A stretch of DNA of 64,000 nt from Lytechinus variegatus (lineage: Eukaryota; Echinodermata; Echinoidea; Temnopleuroida; Toxopneustidae): positions 40,054,687 through 40,118,686 of the forward strand of contig NC_054746.1 of assembly GCF_018143015.1 (NCBI RefSeq). Direction: 5' to 3'. Of the stretch, positions 1 to 10,566 are shown piece by piece. Every line of letters starts with the position of its first letter. The first letter of the stretch is position 1. A program made the translations under genes and the position numbers. The notes under the pieces are model-generated. The model did no database searches, was not told where the DNA came from, and saw only the letters and a program-made list of their open reading frames with translations.

Positions 1-1507
1 TTAATTGTATATGTTGAATATAAACAAAACAAGACATTACTTTTGGGGTTTATCATAAAACAAAGTATATCATACTTTGCTTTGATGGTAAGTTGTGTGT
101 TTCATAATACATGCACCACCAATCGATGAGGCTTGTTGATCTTCAACTTTTTACTAAGAAATAAGTTAGCATGGGCTGCAAAGTGAAAATTTATACATTT
201 AAGACATACAATGAATCTTGAGCACAGGAAAGAATATAAAGGATTTATCTGAAGTATTAGATCCCAGGAAAACTGGTATTTATATGAAATTTGTAATCAC
301 TTTGAAAGAGAAACAAATACACATTGATAAAAGTGTATGATGTTGAGTGTATTCTTGTCAACCAATCTCTAATGATTAATGTGAATGAGGGAATTCCTTT
401 CCAAGACATTTAAATACCTACCCAATATCCCCACATTTTACCATACATAAACCTATACCTTAATCGAACTTGTGGGCATGTATTATGAAACACGCAAGTT
501 AGTTTGATCTGTAGGCCTACCTATTATCATTGAATTGCAAATCATCTGAAATGTCTATGTATCAGTAAAAAAAAAAACTTATTAGAATGATTATTTAGCT
601 GGAAATGTAGTGAAAAGCAGACATCAGATTAATTAAGCTAATTGCTGTAGTGCTGAGCAATGGCTGTATAAGGCATCAATGATTTCTTATATTTCTACAA
701 CTGTAATAGTGGGTACATTTTTTGAGATGGGAAATTTGGTTCATATGATTCAGAAATATGAATCAAACTGAATTATGAAAAACCTTGTGGTGAAATTAGG
801 CATTGGATGAGAAGCAATATTTGTATGATAAATTTGTAGTTTGTTTTTAATTACCTAAAACTATTTAAAGTTTGCCTTTTAATAATATATCAAATATTAC
901 CTTGCCGGTACAAATAATTTCTTTTTAATTGAGAAATATGTTTTCCAAGGCTACTTGCAAGTTGTTACAGAACTTTTATGAGGTTATCAATTGGAGTGAT
1001 TTGGCACAGCAATATTTCCTCAAAGCAATGACAATACAAAGTAATTAGATTTGTACTACATGTACATGTTCCTATAAGAAATTTTTGAGTTGTTTTATTC
1101 AATCTAGTTATTAAATAACATTATTTACTTCTAGATCAGTGAAGTTCTTAGATTTTGTTCAGTGAAAAATTTAATTTATTACATAAAGGTTTCACTGTAA
1201 CTTTTAAAAGAAAAACACATTTGAATAAGTTATTGTTATATTAAAAAAAATTGATATCTCACACACTTGTTTTAACTCAGATTCATTTTTACATTACTAA
1301 TATTTAATTGAATCTTTTGTAATGTTCTTGGCCTTTTGTTATGTGCCATATAATAGTATAGGTTTTCCCTTTTTAATTGTTTTATAGGATAAATTCACAG
1401 CATGTACTTCATCATGAAACACTTGATTACTCATGAATAATGATAATTTGACACAAGCTCATTAATGAGTTCATTTTGTAATGTTGTTGATATCTGAAAT
1501 CATGTAT
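1..1507. other. AT-rich non-coding stretch
   Basis: I see no convincing coding exon, RNA gene or element ends here. The sequence is AT-rich with short A and T runs. It could be intron or flanking sequence of a gene reaching in from the left, which would fit the possible exon at 1859-1915, but nothing in it proves that. Confidence 0.5.
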
Positions 1508-1790
1508 GTAAGGGGAGGTACACCCTGATATCTAGTCATTCTTGGTAAAAGCAGAAAAAATGTTGAAACTCTTGTGAAATAAAAACTTATTTATTTTTTT
1601 AAATATGAATTTAATCATCACATGCAAGCAGCTCCCCATATCATATACTATGAAGTGACATTTTAGAAAATATTATTTTACCTGTGCATTAAATATTACA
1701 TTCTTTTTCATATTTTTATTTTGATATGTTCCCTCATTTTTCTGCTTTTATTGAAATTTTCTTGATGTCAGAGTGAACTTCCCCTATAAG
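1508..1790. repeat. short inverted-repeat element (MITE-like)
   Basis: The left end (from about 1513, reading AGGGGAGGTACACCCTGA) is matched in inverted orientation by the right end (to about 1785, ending TGAACTTCCCCT). The match continues inward through an AAGCAGAAAAA block, giving arms of about 50 bp with mismatches. A fragment of the same family appears near 31.74-31.86 kb in MCM5 intron 3, also ending GTGAACTTCCCCTT. There is no coding capacity. Exact ends and target duplication are unclear. Confidence 0.55.
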
Positions 1791-1858
1791 ATTAAATAAA
1801 GTAGGCAAAATGCAGATATTGTGATATATAATATGTCTCTTTATTTCTTGATTTACAG

Positions 1859-1915
1859 CATTGTAATAGAGATGGATTCATAGATCAGGAATTCATACAT
1901 TATATGGAAATTCTG
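1859..1915 (+). CDS. possible internal exon with an EF-hand-like loop
   Basis: A strong acceptor (pyrimidine-rich tract then TTTACAG) precedes 57 bases that are open in phase 0 and encode HCNRDGFIDQEFIHYMEIL, followed by GT at 1916. The segment NRDGFIDQE resembles the core of an EF-hand loop (N-x-D-G-x-I-D), though the usual first Asp and last Glu are not in place. If the donor at 1916 is not used, the frame stays open to a stop near 1991, so this could also be a last exon. No partner exon was found in the window. The gene would have to extend left of position 1. It could be chance; confidence is low. Confidence 0.3.
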
Positions 1916-1989
1916 GTATCTTTTTTTTCAGTTCGTGGGAAAACAGAATCTTGTATACACTTGAAATATAAAATGTGGGTGGAATGCAG

Positions 1990-2142
1990 TTAGGGACTAA
2001 TCGAATTCTGGATTTAGTTTTAATCCACCAAGATTATTTTTAAATCTCAAGAAATTTGAGTTAAAATCCTCTGAGATTTAAAACTGAAATAAACATTAGG
2101 ATTTTTAAAAAATCTAGAATTCCGTTAGTCTCTGACTACAAT
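1990..2142. repeat. small TIR element
   Basis: The ends are inverted copies: the left reads TTAGGGACTAATCGAATTC and the right, reverse-complemented, reads AGAGACTAACGGAATTC. The interior is rich in AAATCTCAAG/GATTTAAA motifs, themselves partly palindromic, like the interior of the element at 7012-7212. Non-coding, MITE-like. Confidence 0.6.
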
Positions 2143-3325
2143 CTACGTCAATTTTTTTTTTCAATCTGTGCAATTCGTATTACGTAAATCTCCTTCAAGA
2201 TAATCACAAAGTTTAAAAAAGAAAAGTATTTTAAACATGTCCAGCCGTTAAAATATTAATGTTAATAAGTAGAAAAAATGATTTGGGCCCTAAACGTAGA
2301 TAGAATGGTTTATGCCATCGGAAGGAAAATGTTATATCAATGATGTAAGTGACACAAGTTATCTTAATGCGGAATATGATAGTAAAACTTATGTGTTATA
2401 AACCTTCTAATATGAAAATTGTGTGATCATAGAAAAACGAAAAACTTTGAAAGAAAAGAATGAAATAAAGTAAAGGAAGGAGCATAAAGGATGATGAATA
2501 GAAGACATAATAAATGGAGAGGATGGAAAATAAAGGAGAGAAAAGAATAAAACATAAGAGAAATAAATCACAAAGGATTAAGCGACGGACAGAAAAGACA
2601 GTGAGAAAGAAGAGAAAAATGACAAAGTTTACGATCTACTGAAAATGGGGGGGGGGGGGTATGGTAATCGGTAAGTCTTCTATTTTTTGTTATGAAGTAC
2701 AAGCCTTTTGGTAAGGGGAACCTGATCGTTTTCTAGAGGTGATATTCATCAGATTTAGCGTCAAAATGTTTGCTTAATACATTAACAGAAACGCTTTATG
2801 AAATGACTAGCCGGATTTGTCATTCGATGAATTCTGTTTTCTCTGACAATTACCAGAGTAACACCCAGACACCTTCGCTTTCAGCTCATCAAAATCAAGG
2901 AAAATGTAAGATGTGACTTTTCAGAAAATTTTCGTTTACATACGTATCCTCGAAAAAAAATACTTTGCTTTCAACATATTTCTAAATAAATTACATCATA
3001 GTCATTTTGTACCACTTGCAGCCATGAAGGAAAGGCCTATATTAATTTCGATATTTTTCTAATCCAAAATTTTGGTTGGGGCCTTTCTTTAACGGGGTCA
3101 GGGCTGTAATATACATTTGTTACAATCTTTTTGCACATTTTCACAAGACAATACTGTGGTATGCGCTAAATAATAATGTTTGGAAAGAACATGGGGAAAA
3201 ACCCAAGGCCATTATGTCTAAAGACCCTTTTTTTAACTCAAGAAACACCCCTCCCCTTCCGTTGTTCGTTTTTAACCTGCCTGTTTCGAAAGGTGCAGAG
3301 TTGAACACTAGTTTCTTTCTATTCT
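2143..3325. other. non-coding stretch, partly purine-rich
   Basis: A purine-rich block (about 2440-2640) ends in a run of ten or more G at about 2647, followed by ordinary AT-rich sequence. A 103-codon open frame crosses the start of the next repeat and has no recognisable domain. I see no gene here. Confidence 0.5.
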
Positions 3326-4000
3326 CAGGGGGGCGTTTCATCAACATTTTTGTCCGACAAGTTGTCAGATCTGACAACTTTCCCTGATTCTGATTGGCTG
3401 ACAGGTACTCATGGGTGTCGATCACGGGGGGGGGGATGGGGGGATATATCCCCCCAATATTTCAAGTGGGGGGATGGCCTGTATTATCATCCCCCAATAA
3501 TTTAGGGTAGAAAAATATAAAAATGATGATGAAAAAATGAAAAGTTTGATCATGATGATTATAGTATGCCATCAATCAGTTTGTTTCCCTCGCAATTTGT
3601 GTATATTGTTATTAAATAAAAACATTCTTTTTCAGGACTATTAAACAGGTTCAAGATGAAAAAGAATGAAAGTTTATGTATCTGATATTTTTTTAACACA
3701 TGACATAAAAGGACCCCAACGAAAATCAACTTTTGTTGATAGGGTGTCCCATCATACCAGTGGTGAATTAATTAATTTAAATAAATCATTAACTCAAAAT
3801 TAAGGGTGGAAAAATAAACGGGACTAAAAGGGTGGCAAGATAAATAAAGGAATGACGGTAAGCCCGATGGCGCACGAGAAGCCACACAGGTTGTAATTTG
3901 TGCTAGTCTTAATTGGTCCGAATCTGCATTTTATCATCATGCATTAAGAAGAATAAAGATATTGCCAGTCAGGCTAGATTTAAGAGAGAAGTTGTATACA

Positions 4001-4690
4001 CAGAGGCGTCGATCCTGGGTGGGGGGGGCAGGGGGCGATCGCCCCACCAATGAAAATATTGGGGGGCAAACATATCGTTTTGCCCCCCCCCCAATAATTC
4101 CGCATGTGCAACTAAAAAATAAAATAAGATTGTAATGCTACACTGAAATCAGCAAGCGAGATTGAGATACCAACTCGATTTTGATTTAAAATCGTGCTCA
4201 AAATGTCTGCTTTTCAGATTGGAATATAAAAATTTTCAGCTCGCGCTTCGCGCTCGCATCATGTACCAAAAACCCATACTTTTCATGATTATATAGGTGA
4301 ATATAATGTCCCGTTTTCAATTCTAAACCTCAAAAGAACTTTGATTTTGCAATAATCTTTTGTTGGATATATATCTTCCATTAAAGTGTCCTTTTTTCCA
4401 GTTCAAAATATAAAAATTTTCAGCTCGCGCTCGCATCTATTGTTCTTCTAGATACCCATCTTAATCATTGGTACCAAAAATGCTTAGAATATCAAGCTTT
4501 CAGGTCAGAATATAAAGAAATTTCAGCTCGCTCTCTAGTGAGATACATGTATCGACCCTCCTCATGAGTTACTACAAACAAACCTAAACAGGTACATTTT
4601 TCCTGTTTTCATGTCATACTAAAAAAATTTAGCTCGCGCTTTGCGCTCGCGTTGTTGGTGAAGGTGAGATATGTGTCTCTTTCTCATGAG

Positions 4691-4729
<39 letters not shown>

Positions 4730-4800
4730 GATCGAGCGCCTTTGGAACGTTGATTCATAATTTTGCCCCCCCCCATCTGAAAAATGGATCGACGCCCCTG
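4001..4800. mobile_element. hAT-type non-autonomous element, inner level of nest
   Basis: The ends read CAGAGGCGTCGATCC (left) and, reverse-complemented, CAGGGGCGTCGATCC (right). The 8-bp duplication TGTATACA sits at 3993-4000 and 4801-4808. The interior has poly-G/poly-C next to the ends, then CTCGCGCTTCGCGCTCGC-like motifs near 4240, 4421, 4527 and 4630 in + orientation. A (TA)n tract lies at 4692-4726. There is no transposase. The perfect duplication suggests it is relatively young. Confidence 0.85.
4692..4726. repeat. (TA)n microsatellite
   Basis: About 17 TA units in an unbroken run inside the inner element. Confidence 0.95.
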
Positions 4801-5184
4801 TGTATACATCATGCTCAATAAACAGATCACTATGTACATGGTCCAGTCAATTTTTGTCATTTTTTTCTCGGTATGAGTTGAGAATAGGCTTACTTGTAAC
4901 ACAAATTGAATTTTCAAAAAAAATTATACAAGTATATAGTACACTACAACAATGAAGGAATTTCCAAGAACACCATGCATATCAACCAATCCCAAATGTC
5001 CTAACTTGTAATTTTAGTGGGGGTAATGTTGAAATATCCTCATCCACAAGAACATTTGTGTCAATCATCCCCCCCAACCAAGAATACCGATCGACACCCA
5101 TGCAGGTACTGTTACTATGGCAATTGTCGGATAAAACAAGACTTGTCGGATAAAATCCTTTCATGAAACGCTCCCCAGGTGTTT

Positions 5185-5348
5185 CCTGGGGAGCGTTTCA
5201 TCAATATTTTCATCTGACAAGTTGTCAGATCTGACATCTTTCCATGATTTTGATTGGCTGAGGGGCACTGTTCCTATGGTAACTGTCGGATAAAATGGGA
5301 CTTGTCGGATAAAACGTCCGACAAGTCCTTTCATGAAACGCCCCCAGG
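5185..5348. repeat. MITE with CCTGGGG...CCCCAGG ends
   Basis: A compact 164-bp copy with inverted ends (left CCTGGGGAGCGTTTCAT, right ATGAAACGCCCCCAGG). Paired internal blocks ACAAGTTGTCAGATCTGACA and ATAAAACGTCCGACAAGT follow. It is the intact reference for the outer element at 3326-5178, only six bases away. Confidence 0.8.
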
Positions 5349-6132
5349 CCTTTCCATTTGTAGTCCTGCAATCCACAGTTTGATGTGAAACCGAGTTCCA
5401 AGAACCGCTACGGGTTAATATTGTTTGGGTAAAATTACAAGGAATATTCCGCAAAGACTAGTACACGAAACAATGTTCTCCATTATTCATGTTTACTTTC
5501 AAAAATAAAATGATCTTGATAAAGGTTCAAACGGAAATGTTCTGCCGATTATGAAGCTAAAGAAGTTTTGTAATGGATAGGCCTGAAGCTATACATAGAC
5601 AACAGCATGGTTTTTATTCAATTAAAGCATAGATCTAAAAAATGAATAAATAAAATACCCCCGGAAAATACCACCCCCAAAACTGTTCTTTTAGTTCATA
5701 TTGCTCTGTCCAACCGAAATGACCACGCTGAGGGAAATCTTGCAAGAAGGTGATCCATTGGATTGTCAAATCCTCATCGAATAAGAATCAACCACGCTTT
5801 AGAATCAGATGGATCATTTATGTGTTGTTTCCAATCGAGCATAGCCTATGCCATGTAGAACCTAGCATCACAAGACCCCAACATTTTCTCTCAAAAATGA
5901 AACCTTAAAATATAATAATTTATCGACATTGTTAGTGTTGGCTTCTTTAGCTCGTCGATCGATATAGTCTTTGATAAAAGTAAACAACATTTTATAATCA
6001 CAACTTGATACACGTGGCCAAACAGGTACATATCAAATTGACTCAATTTGATATGTACCCGTTATAATAGAAGATCCCATAATAAAATTTAAAAAAAAAG
6101 ACATATAGGCCTAGTTTCCTGGGTTAATGTAG
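5349..6132. other. non-coding stretch
   Basis: No gene recognised. It contains the palindrome at 6025-6059, listed separately. The stretch after about 6060 leads into the decayed SLC46-like copy. Confidence 0.5.
6025..6059. repeat. perfect 35-bp palindrome
   Basis: Arms of 17 bp (GGTACATATCAAATTGA and its exact complement) flank a single C at 6042. No mismatch was seen. It is not part of a recognised element. Confidence 0.9.
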
Positions 6133-6348
6133 CTAGACGGTCTACTCGTCGTGGGCAGCTTCTCGCTTCGTGAATAAGACCACTTGAATATCTACTAAAT
6201 GCATGTTAATATCTGAATTAGATTGTTCAAATCGTTTTATAGTCAACAGCTATAGTGGTATGTATATGTATATTCATAATCACTGATTTGATCATGAATA
6301 TCTGTCATCATTGCCTATAATAATGGCCCAAAGCGCAAGCTTTACAGC

Positions 6349-6493
6349 CATACACGGCGGAAGCGGGGGGGGGGCGGTCTCCCCCCTAAATTTTTATTTG
6401 ACAACTTTTTTTTGTCAAAATTTTTTACATGTGTCCATCACAAAATTTCAGGTAGACCCCCCCCCCTATTTTCTATGCCTTCCGCCGCCAATG
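6349..6493. mobile_element. 145-bp hAT-type MITE
   Basis: The ends share CGGCGGAAG in inverted orientation (left CATACACGGCGGAAG; right reverse-complemented CATTGGCGGCGGAAG). The 8-bp duplication TTTACAGC flanks it at 6341-6348 and 6494-6501. Poly-G and poly-C runs lie near the ends. It sits in the broken SLC46-like copy. Confidence 0.75.
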
Positions 6494-7011
6494 TTTACAG
6501 CATATCATCACCCAGGTCATCGGATCCTTGTATATGCCCGCAGGTGTAGCAAACATATCAAGAGCTGTAGCTGAATTTAATGAAATGAAGTGTAACCATA
6601 TCCTTATTAGGACTGATTGTAAATATTTTTCTTTATGAATATGAATATCATTATCTTTTCTTTCTTGCATTAGAGAAAATTTTCAACAATGAAAACGATT
6701 TTATCAATTGAGTTATGGTAATTTAAGAATTTCAATTTTTCTTTGAATGAGTTATAGCTATGTGATCTGCGTTATCAAAGATTTAAAGTTACCAATGATT
6801 AGCCCCCCCCCCCCAACCCTCACCCTGATCTCAATATACCCACTCGTAATCGTCATCGTGGTGCATGGTTGTTGCTGACGCGACGATGATGTTGATGGCA
6901 ACCCCAGCAGACGATGCCATCAAACGAAGATGAAAATCATTCCTGATCGATAGACTGATGGCGCCCATCACTTTAAAGAATAGAATTGTTCCTTCCGCTT
7001 GACCTACTCTA

Positions 7012-7212
7012 AATTCCAAGGATTTAAAATAAATCCAGATCGGCTGTGATAGTGAGCAGCCGAATATTTGAACCTTTTTAATTTGAATATAAATCTAAAA
7101 GATTTGAATTCAAATCTATTTAGATTTAAAAGTAAATCCTTAAGATTTAAAATGAATTCAAATTCACTATTCACAGCCGAATGATCTGGATTTATCTTAA
7201 ATCCTTGGAATT
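7012..7212. mobile_element. about 200-bp TIR element in pseudogene exon 2
   Basis: Long inverted ends (AATTCCAAGGATTTAAA then AAATCCAGATC and CGGCTGTGA, mirrored at the right by TCACAGCCG, GATCTGGATTT and TTAAATCCTTGGAATT) interrupt the exon-2 homology between 7011 and 7213. The interior consists of palindromic GATTTAAA/AAATC motifs. No target duplication could be fixed. Confidence 0.75.
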
Positions 7213-7434
7213 ATCATGATTCTTAGTTGCAGTAAAGATGGAGTACATAGATGGAGACCAGGTGAAGGGTGACTTCTTTGTATATATACAGCATCAACAC
7301 ACTCTAAATAATAGAGAAACCAACCATCATGCATGCCTTGCAGAACTATCATTCCCAACTGATTCCTGAAGAAGCCATCCGCTTTCTCTGACTTTTTAAT
7401 CGATTAGGTGTTCCCCATATGGCGGGTGCGACAC

Positions 7435-8006
7435 CAGGCGCGGATCCAGGAGGGGGTCGAGCCGGCCCCGGCCCCCCCCCCATTTTTTGACAACCTGCAG
7501 AAAAAGTGTACTCTTTATCTTGATAGAAACTACGAAAAACAGAAAGAAAAGTAAGAAAGAGGTATTATACCCATGATGTGTAACTTACAGTCTCGTAACG
7601 GCCGGCCCGACCCCGAAAGGAAACAAGAAAAAGGTTAGGGAAACAATTGTAAAATAGACTATGTATGAAAAATTTCGCTCGCGCTTCGCGCTCGCATTGC
7701 CTGTGTAATGAATCCCATTCAAGAGGATTAAATGACACTTCCTATTATATCCACTTCTGAAATCAATTTGCACACAATATTCGCACATCAAGCTTTCATT
7801 ATTTTGTTTGATTTACACAAATTTTTATATCAAAATTCTCAGAATTCAAAGAATTTTAAACATATATTTAAAACTTCAGTCTTTAGTTAGGATTACCCCC
7901 TGAAAAACCAACAAAAAATCAGATTATAGCGGCTAATCGAGAAAAATTTTGATGAAATTTTTTTGGCCCCCCCCCCCCCTATTGGCGAAAGCTGGATCCG
8001 CCCCTG
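7435..8006. mobile_element. TIR element with 5-bp target duplication
   Basis: The ends read CAGGCGCGGATCCAGG (left) and, reverse-complemented, CAGGGGCGGATCCAG (right). GACAC flanks it at 7430-7434 and 8007-8011, so the visible duplication is 5 bp rather than 8. It splits exon-1 homology of the broken SLC46-like copy. The interior has poly-C near both ends and a CTCGCGCTTCGCGCTCGC motif near 7678. No coding region. Confidence 0.75.
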
Positions 8007-8266
8007 GACACCTTGGACTGGTCTTTCGGATTGGTATTCTTGCATTTGTCAGCGGTTGGGTTAGACTCCTTAAGGTGGAAGGTAACCAGGTAGAGCACTG
8101 AAACATTAAGATAAAGTCTATGAAAGCTGATAGCTGACACTACGGGTTGTTGCTGGGTTAGGACGCCGGAGGATATAAGACCTAATCATACGAACGGTAG
8201 AGTTTCCCCAGTCTCAGTCCTTGGAAGTTCAGCCGAGTGATGTAGTTGATAGCTGTGGTCATGAAC

Positions 8267-8432
8267 TACAGGGGCTGCGGAAGCGGGGGGGGGGGCGGTG
8301 GTTGGGGCTTCAGCCCCCACTTTTTCCAAAACCATGTACCGTACACGTAAAAATGACCATATTATGATTGTGATTTTTTGCACAGTCAGCCTCCCCCCCC
8401 CCCCCACTGTGAAAACCGTTCCGCGGCCACCC
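8267..8432. mobile_element. CAGGGGC-type MITE
   Basis: It interrupts exon-1 homology of the broken SLC46-like copy. The left end reads CAGGGGCTGCGGAAG followed by eleven or so G; the right end carries a long C run and then CCGCGGCCACCC. The interior (TGACCATATTATGATTGTGA, CACAGTCAG) resembles the elements at 55684-55810 and, inverted, about 18205-18345. No clear target duplication. Confidence 0.65.
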
Positions 8433-8830
8433 AAAGCAACAGATCTCGCTTATATTAGTTATGAAGACTATGGACGTCGTTTGTATCACTGAACGCAGTA
8501 GCAGGATCTCAAGCAAAAGGATCACGTCCATTACTGAAGCATGATTCGTTTTCGTTTGTCACTTTGCGCTTGAATGATAAGGGACGCCACTGCTCCAGGA
8601 ATATCACACTAGACAGATGGTATGTCATGATGTTAGAGGCTTGGCCCTGTATGGCACGTTCGGCATCCGTGTGGTTGCCAAGATCGGAGCAAACATCATC
8701 TGAATAGCCTAAGCGATGACAAGTCATGTCAATAATAAAATGCTGCATGGGTGATAGACCACTACATGGCCAGACCACACCTTACAAATGAGGATAACTT
8801 TCACAACATTCCCGACATCGTATTGCTTCC

Positions 8831-10138
8831 AGTGGCTGGCGATCAAAATATGAAATGAAACATAAATGAACATCATTAGGGCATATAATGTTAAGAGATG
8901 AAAAAGAAACCCATGCAGTCGCAACAATATAGCATTTTAGTATAACGGAACTCAGCTTTGTATTCCTAAAGATATGAAATGAGTTAAAAATTGGTTTCTT
9001 AATTTTAAGAAGTAAATTACTTTCTATGAAATAATCTAAAGGTTAATGTTATCTCATCTGCAAAATAGGCCTACAATATCTCTTATTCCCTATCCCATTG
9101 TAGATGAAACTCAGAACATATCATTATTTTGATAATATACTTTAAAACTTGAAATTTGCCTATTTCAAAATATTAGTGATGACAGTATATCTTACTCCCT
9201 GCTTGTACGCTCGTTATTTTTCTTTCTTTCAAATAAGCCTGCCCAGTTCTGAGTTTAAACAAGTTTTTACATAAAAGGTACACTGTAGCTGTTGTACTAA
9301 ACGTGTAAATAACCTTGGAATTCGATTATTCAATTCTTACACAATTAAGTCAATCTAGGGACATCCATGGTCAGCCGCTCCTTGTACCTTAGCTGCCAAT
9401 AGATTAGGCCTATCCATTACGATTATTTGTCCCCTCATTCCAATGGGGAAATAAATCACTAAATTAATGGCGGCATAAATGGCATACGGGTAAATCTCTA
9501 ATTATTGGTGAGAGGGTGAAGCGAGTAAGCAAAAAGGTTGCATTTTGAATTACAAATCAAATTAAGTTGCAAATTTGAATTACTATAATAAAATCATTTG
9601 ATATTGTACCTTCTTCTTTTTAATTTCCTTTCCTTTCTCAATACCATTTTTTTCACTTCGATCTCGGAACTTTGTTTTTGTGGGGGGGGGGCAGGACATG
9701 ACCCTAAGGCCCCCTATCTATACACCAATGCCTCAGCTACATGACTTGAAGATCGAATGATATGTGCAGATACGGTGTTACACGTATTGCAGTATAATAA
9801 CATAAGAGGTGGACCAATTAAAACTAAAAAACAAGAGCCTGGATACGAAATGTCTGTCATTTTTTTTCTTTCAGTTTATTGAAATTCAGAATCTGATATA
9901 CTCATACAAATTACATTGACAAATCAATCACAAAACTTTAAAAATATATAGATATATATCCAGCCGATATAGCTGGTATAATTTACATTTTTATCAATTA
10001 GAACAGGGGCCTCATAATAACAAGTTTAAAATCAATTGAAAAAAAATAATTTTAAAACTCTTTCTGATTAGTATGACTTTTTAACCATGATGCTGTTACA
10101 GATTGATTGTAAACATTTGGGTTATGTGACCCTGTTGG
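8831..10138. other. non-coding spacer between pseudogene and SLC46-like gene
   Basis: To about 8990 this still aligns with sequence upstream of the intact gene. Beyond that it is AT-rich with a ten-G run near 9690 and no recognised gene or complete element. Confidence 0.5.
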
Positions 10139-10275
10139 ATAGCGTTTCATTAACATTTTTTCGTCCAGCAAGTTGATGGATCTTATGATTTCCTTGATTC
10201 TGATTGGCCGAAAAACACAGTTCATATGGCAACTGTTGGATAAAACATCAGACAAGTCATTTCATGAAACGCTCG
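10139..10275. repeat. diverged GTTTCATGAAAC-type MITE
   Basis: The left end AGCGTTTCATTAACATTTTT and right end CATTTCATGAAACGCTCG are inverted. The middle carries TGATTCTGATTGGCCG and GGATAAAACATCAGACAAGT, matching the family at 5185-5348. It is more diverged than that copy. Confidence 0.7.
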
Positions 10276-10423
10276 CTTATCTTTAGTACTTTCTACAAAT
10301 AATCTCCATCAAAATATTAATCTGCATGAAATATAGTCAAATGCACATAAAACAAACTATAAAAATGCATAAATACAAAGCTATGATTACAGCTGTAATC
10401 CCATCCTGTAAACATTTAGTCCA

Positions 10424-10434
10424 TTTATTTTATT
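10424..10434 (-). other. polyadenylation signals (two AATAAA) of the SLC46-like gene
   Basis: Read on the minus strand, two overlapping AATAAA hexamers lie about 135 bases past the stop codon at 10567-10569. The spacing fits a short 3' UTR. Use is inferred. Confidence 0.5.
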
Positions 10435-10566
10435 TACGGCATTCGATTGTAATAGTCCACAAGTCCGGATTTTAGCATAATAAAACTACACTTTCTGTTT
10501 AATTTCCAGTATGTTACCCCCATACTGGTTTCAAAATCATACAAATGCAGCCTGAGTTTAATAGAG

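Larger units (their letters stand above)
3410..5101. mobile_element. hAT-type non-autonomous element, middle level of nest
   Basis: Terminal inverted repeats CATGGGTGTCGATC (left) and GATCGACACCCATG (right) are exact complements. An 8-bp duplication CAGGTACT flanks it at 3402-3409 and 5102-5109. Eight-bp target duplications are typical of hAT transposons; the superfamily call is inference. Poly-G and poly-C tracts lie just inside the ends. It is itself interrupted by the element at 4001-4800. No transposase frame is visible. Confidence 0.8.
3326..5178. repeat. outer inverted-repeat element of a triple nest
   Basis: The left end (GGGGGGCGTTTCATCAAC then GTCCGACAAGTTGTCAGA) and right end (CTTTCATGAAACGCTCCCC) are inverted copies of one family. 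Its uninterrupted relative lies immediately to the right at 5185-5348, and diverged copies lie at 10139-10275 and 49415-49557. The interior is split by the 3410-5101 element. Without the insert the unit would be about 160 bp, the same size as the neighbouring copy. No clear target duplication was found. Confidence 0.65.
6133..8830 (-). pseudogene. broken tandem copy of the SLC46-like transporter
   Basis: Segments match the intact gene at 10.57-14.93 kb in the same order and strand. 6133-6187 matches its last exon. About 6518-6575 matches part of exon 3. 6840-7011 plus 7213-7295 match exon 2. 7322-7430, 8012-8266 and about 8433-8815 match exon 1, including the start region near 8805. I find no counterpart of exon 4. 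Reading frames are lost by small indels and in-frame stops, and four unrelated elements sit inside it (6349-6493, 7012-7212, 7435-8006, 8267-8432). Similarity continues past the start codon to about 8990, against 15115 upstream of the intact gene. That indicates a tandem DNA duplication with introns rather than a retrocopy. Confidence 0.85.

Noticed and set aside
5161-5454. 97-codon minus-strand frame
   Set aside because: It lies on a MITE copy with no coding signal.
8186-8778. Several 60-90-codon frames as small genes
   Set aside because: They are pieces of the broken SLC46-like copy and of the element inserted in it.
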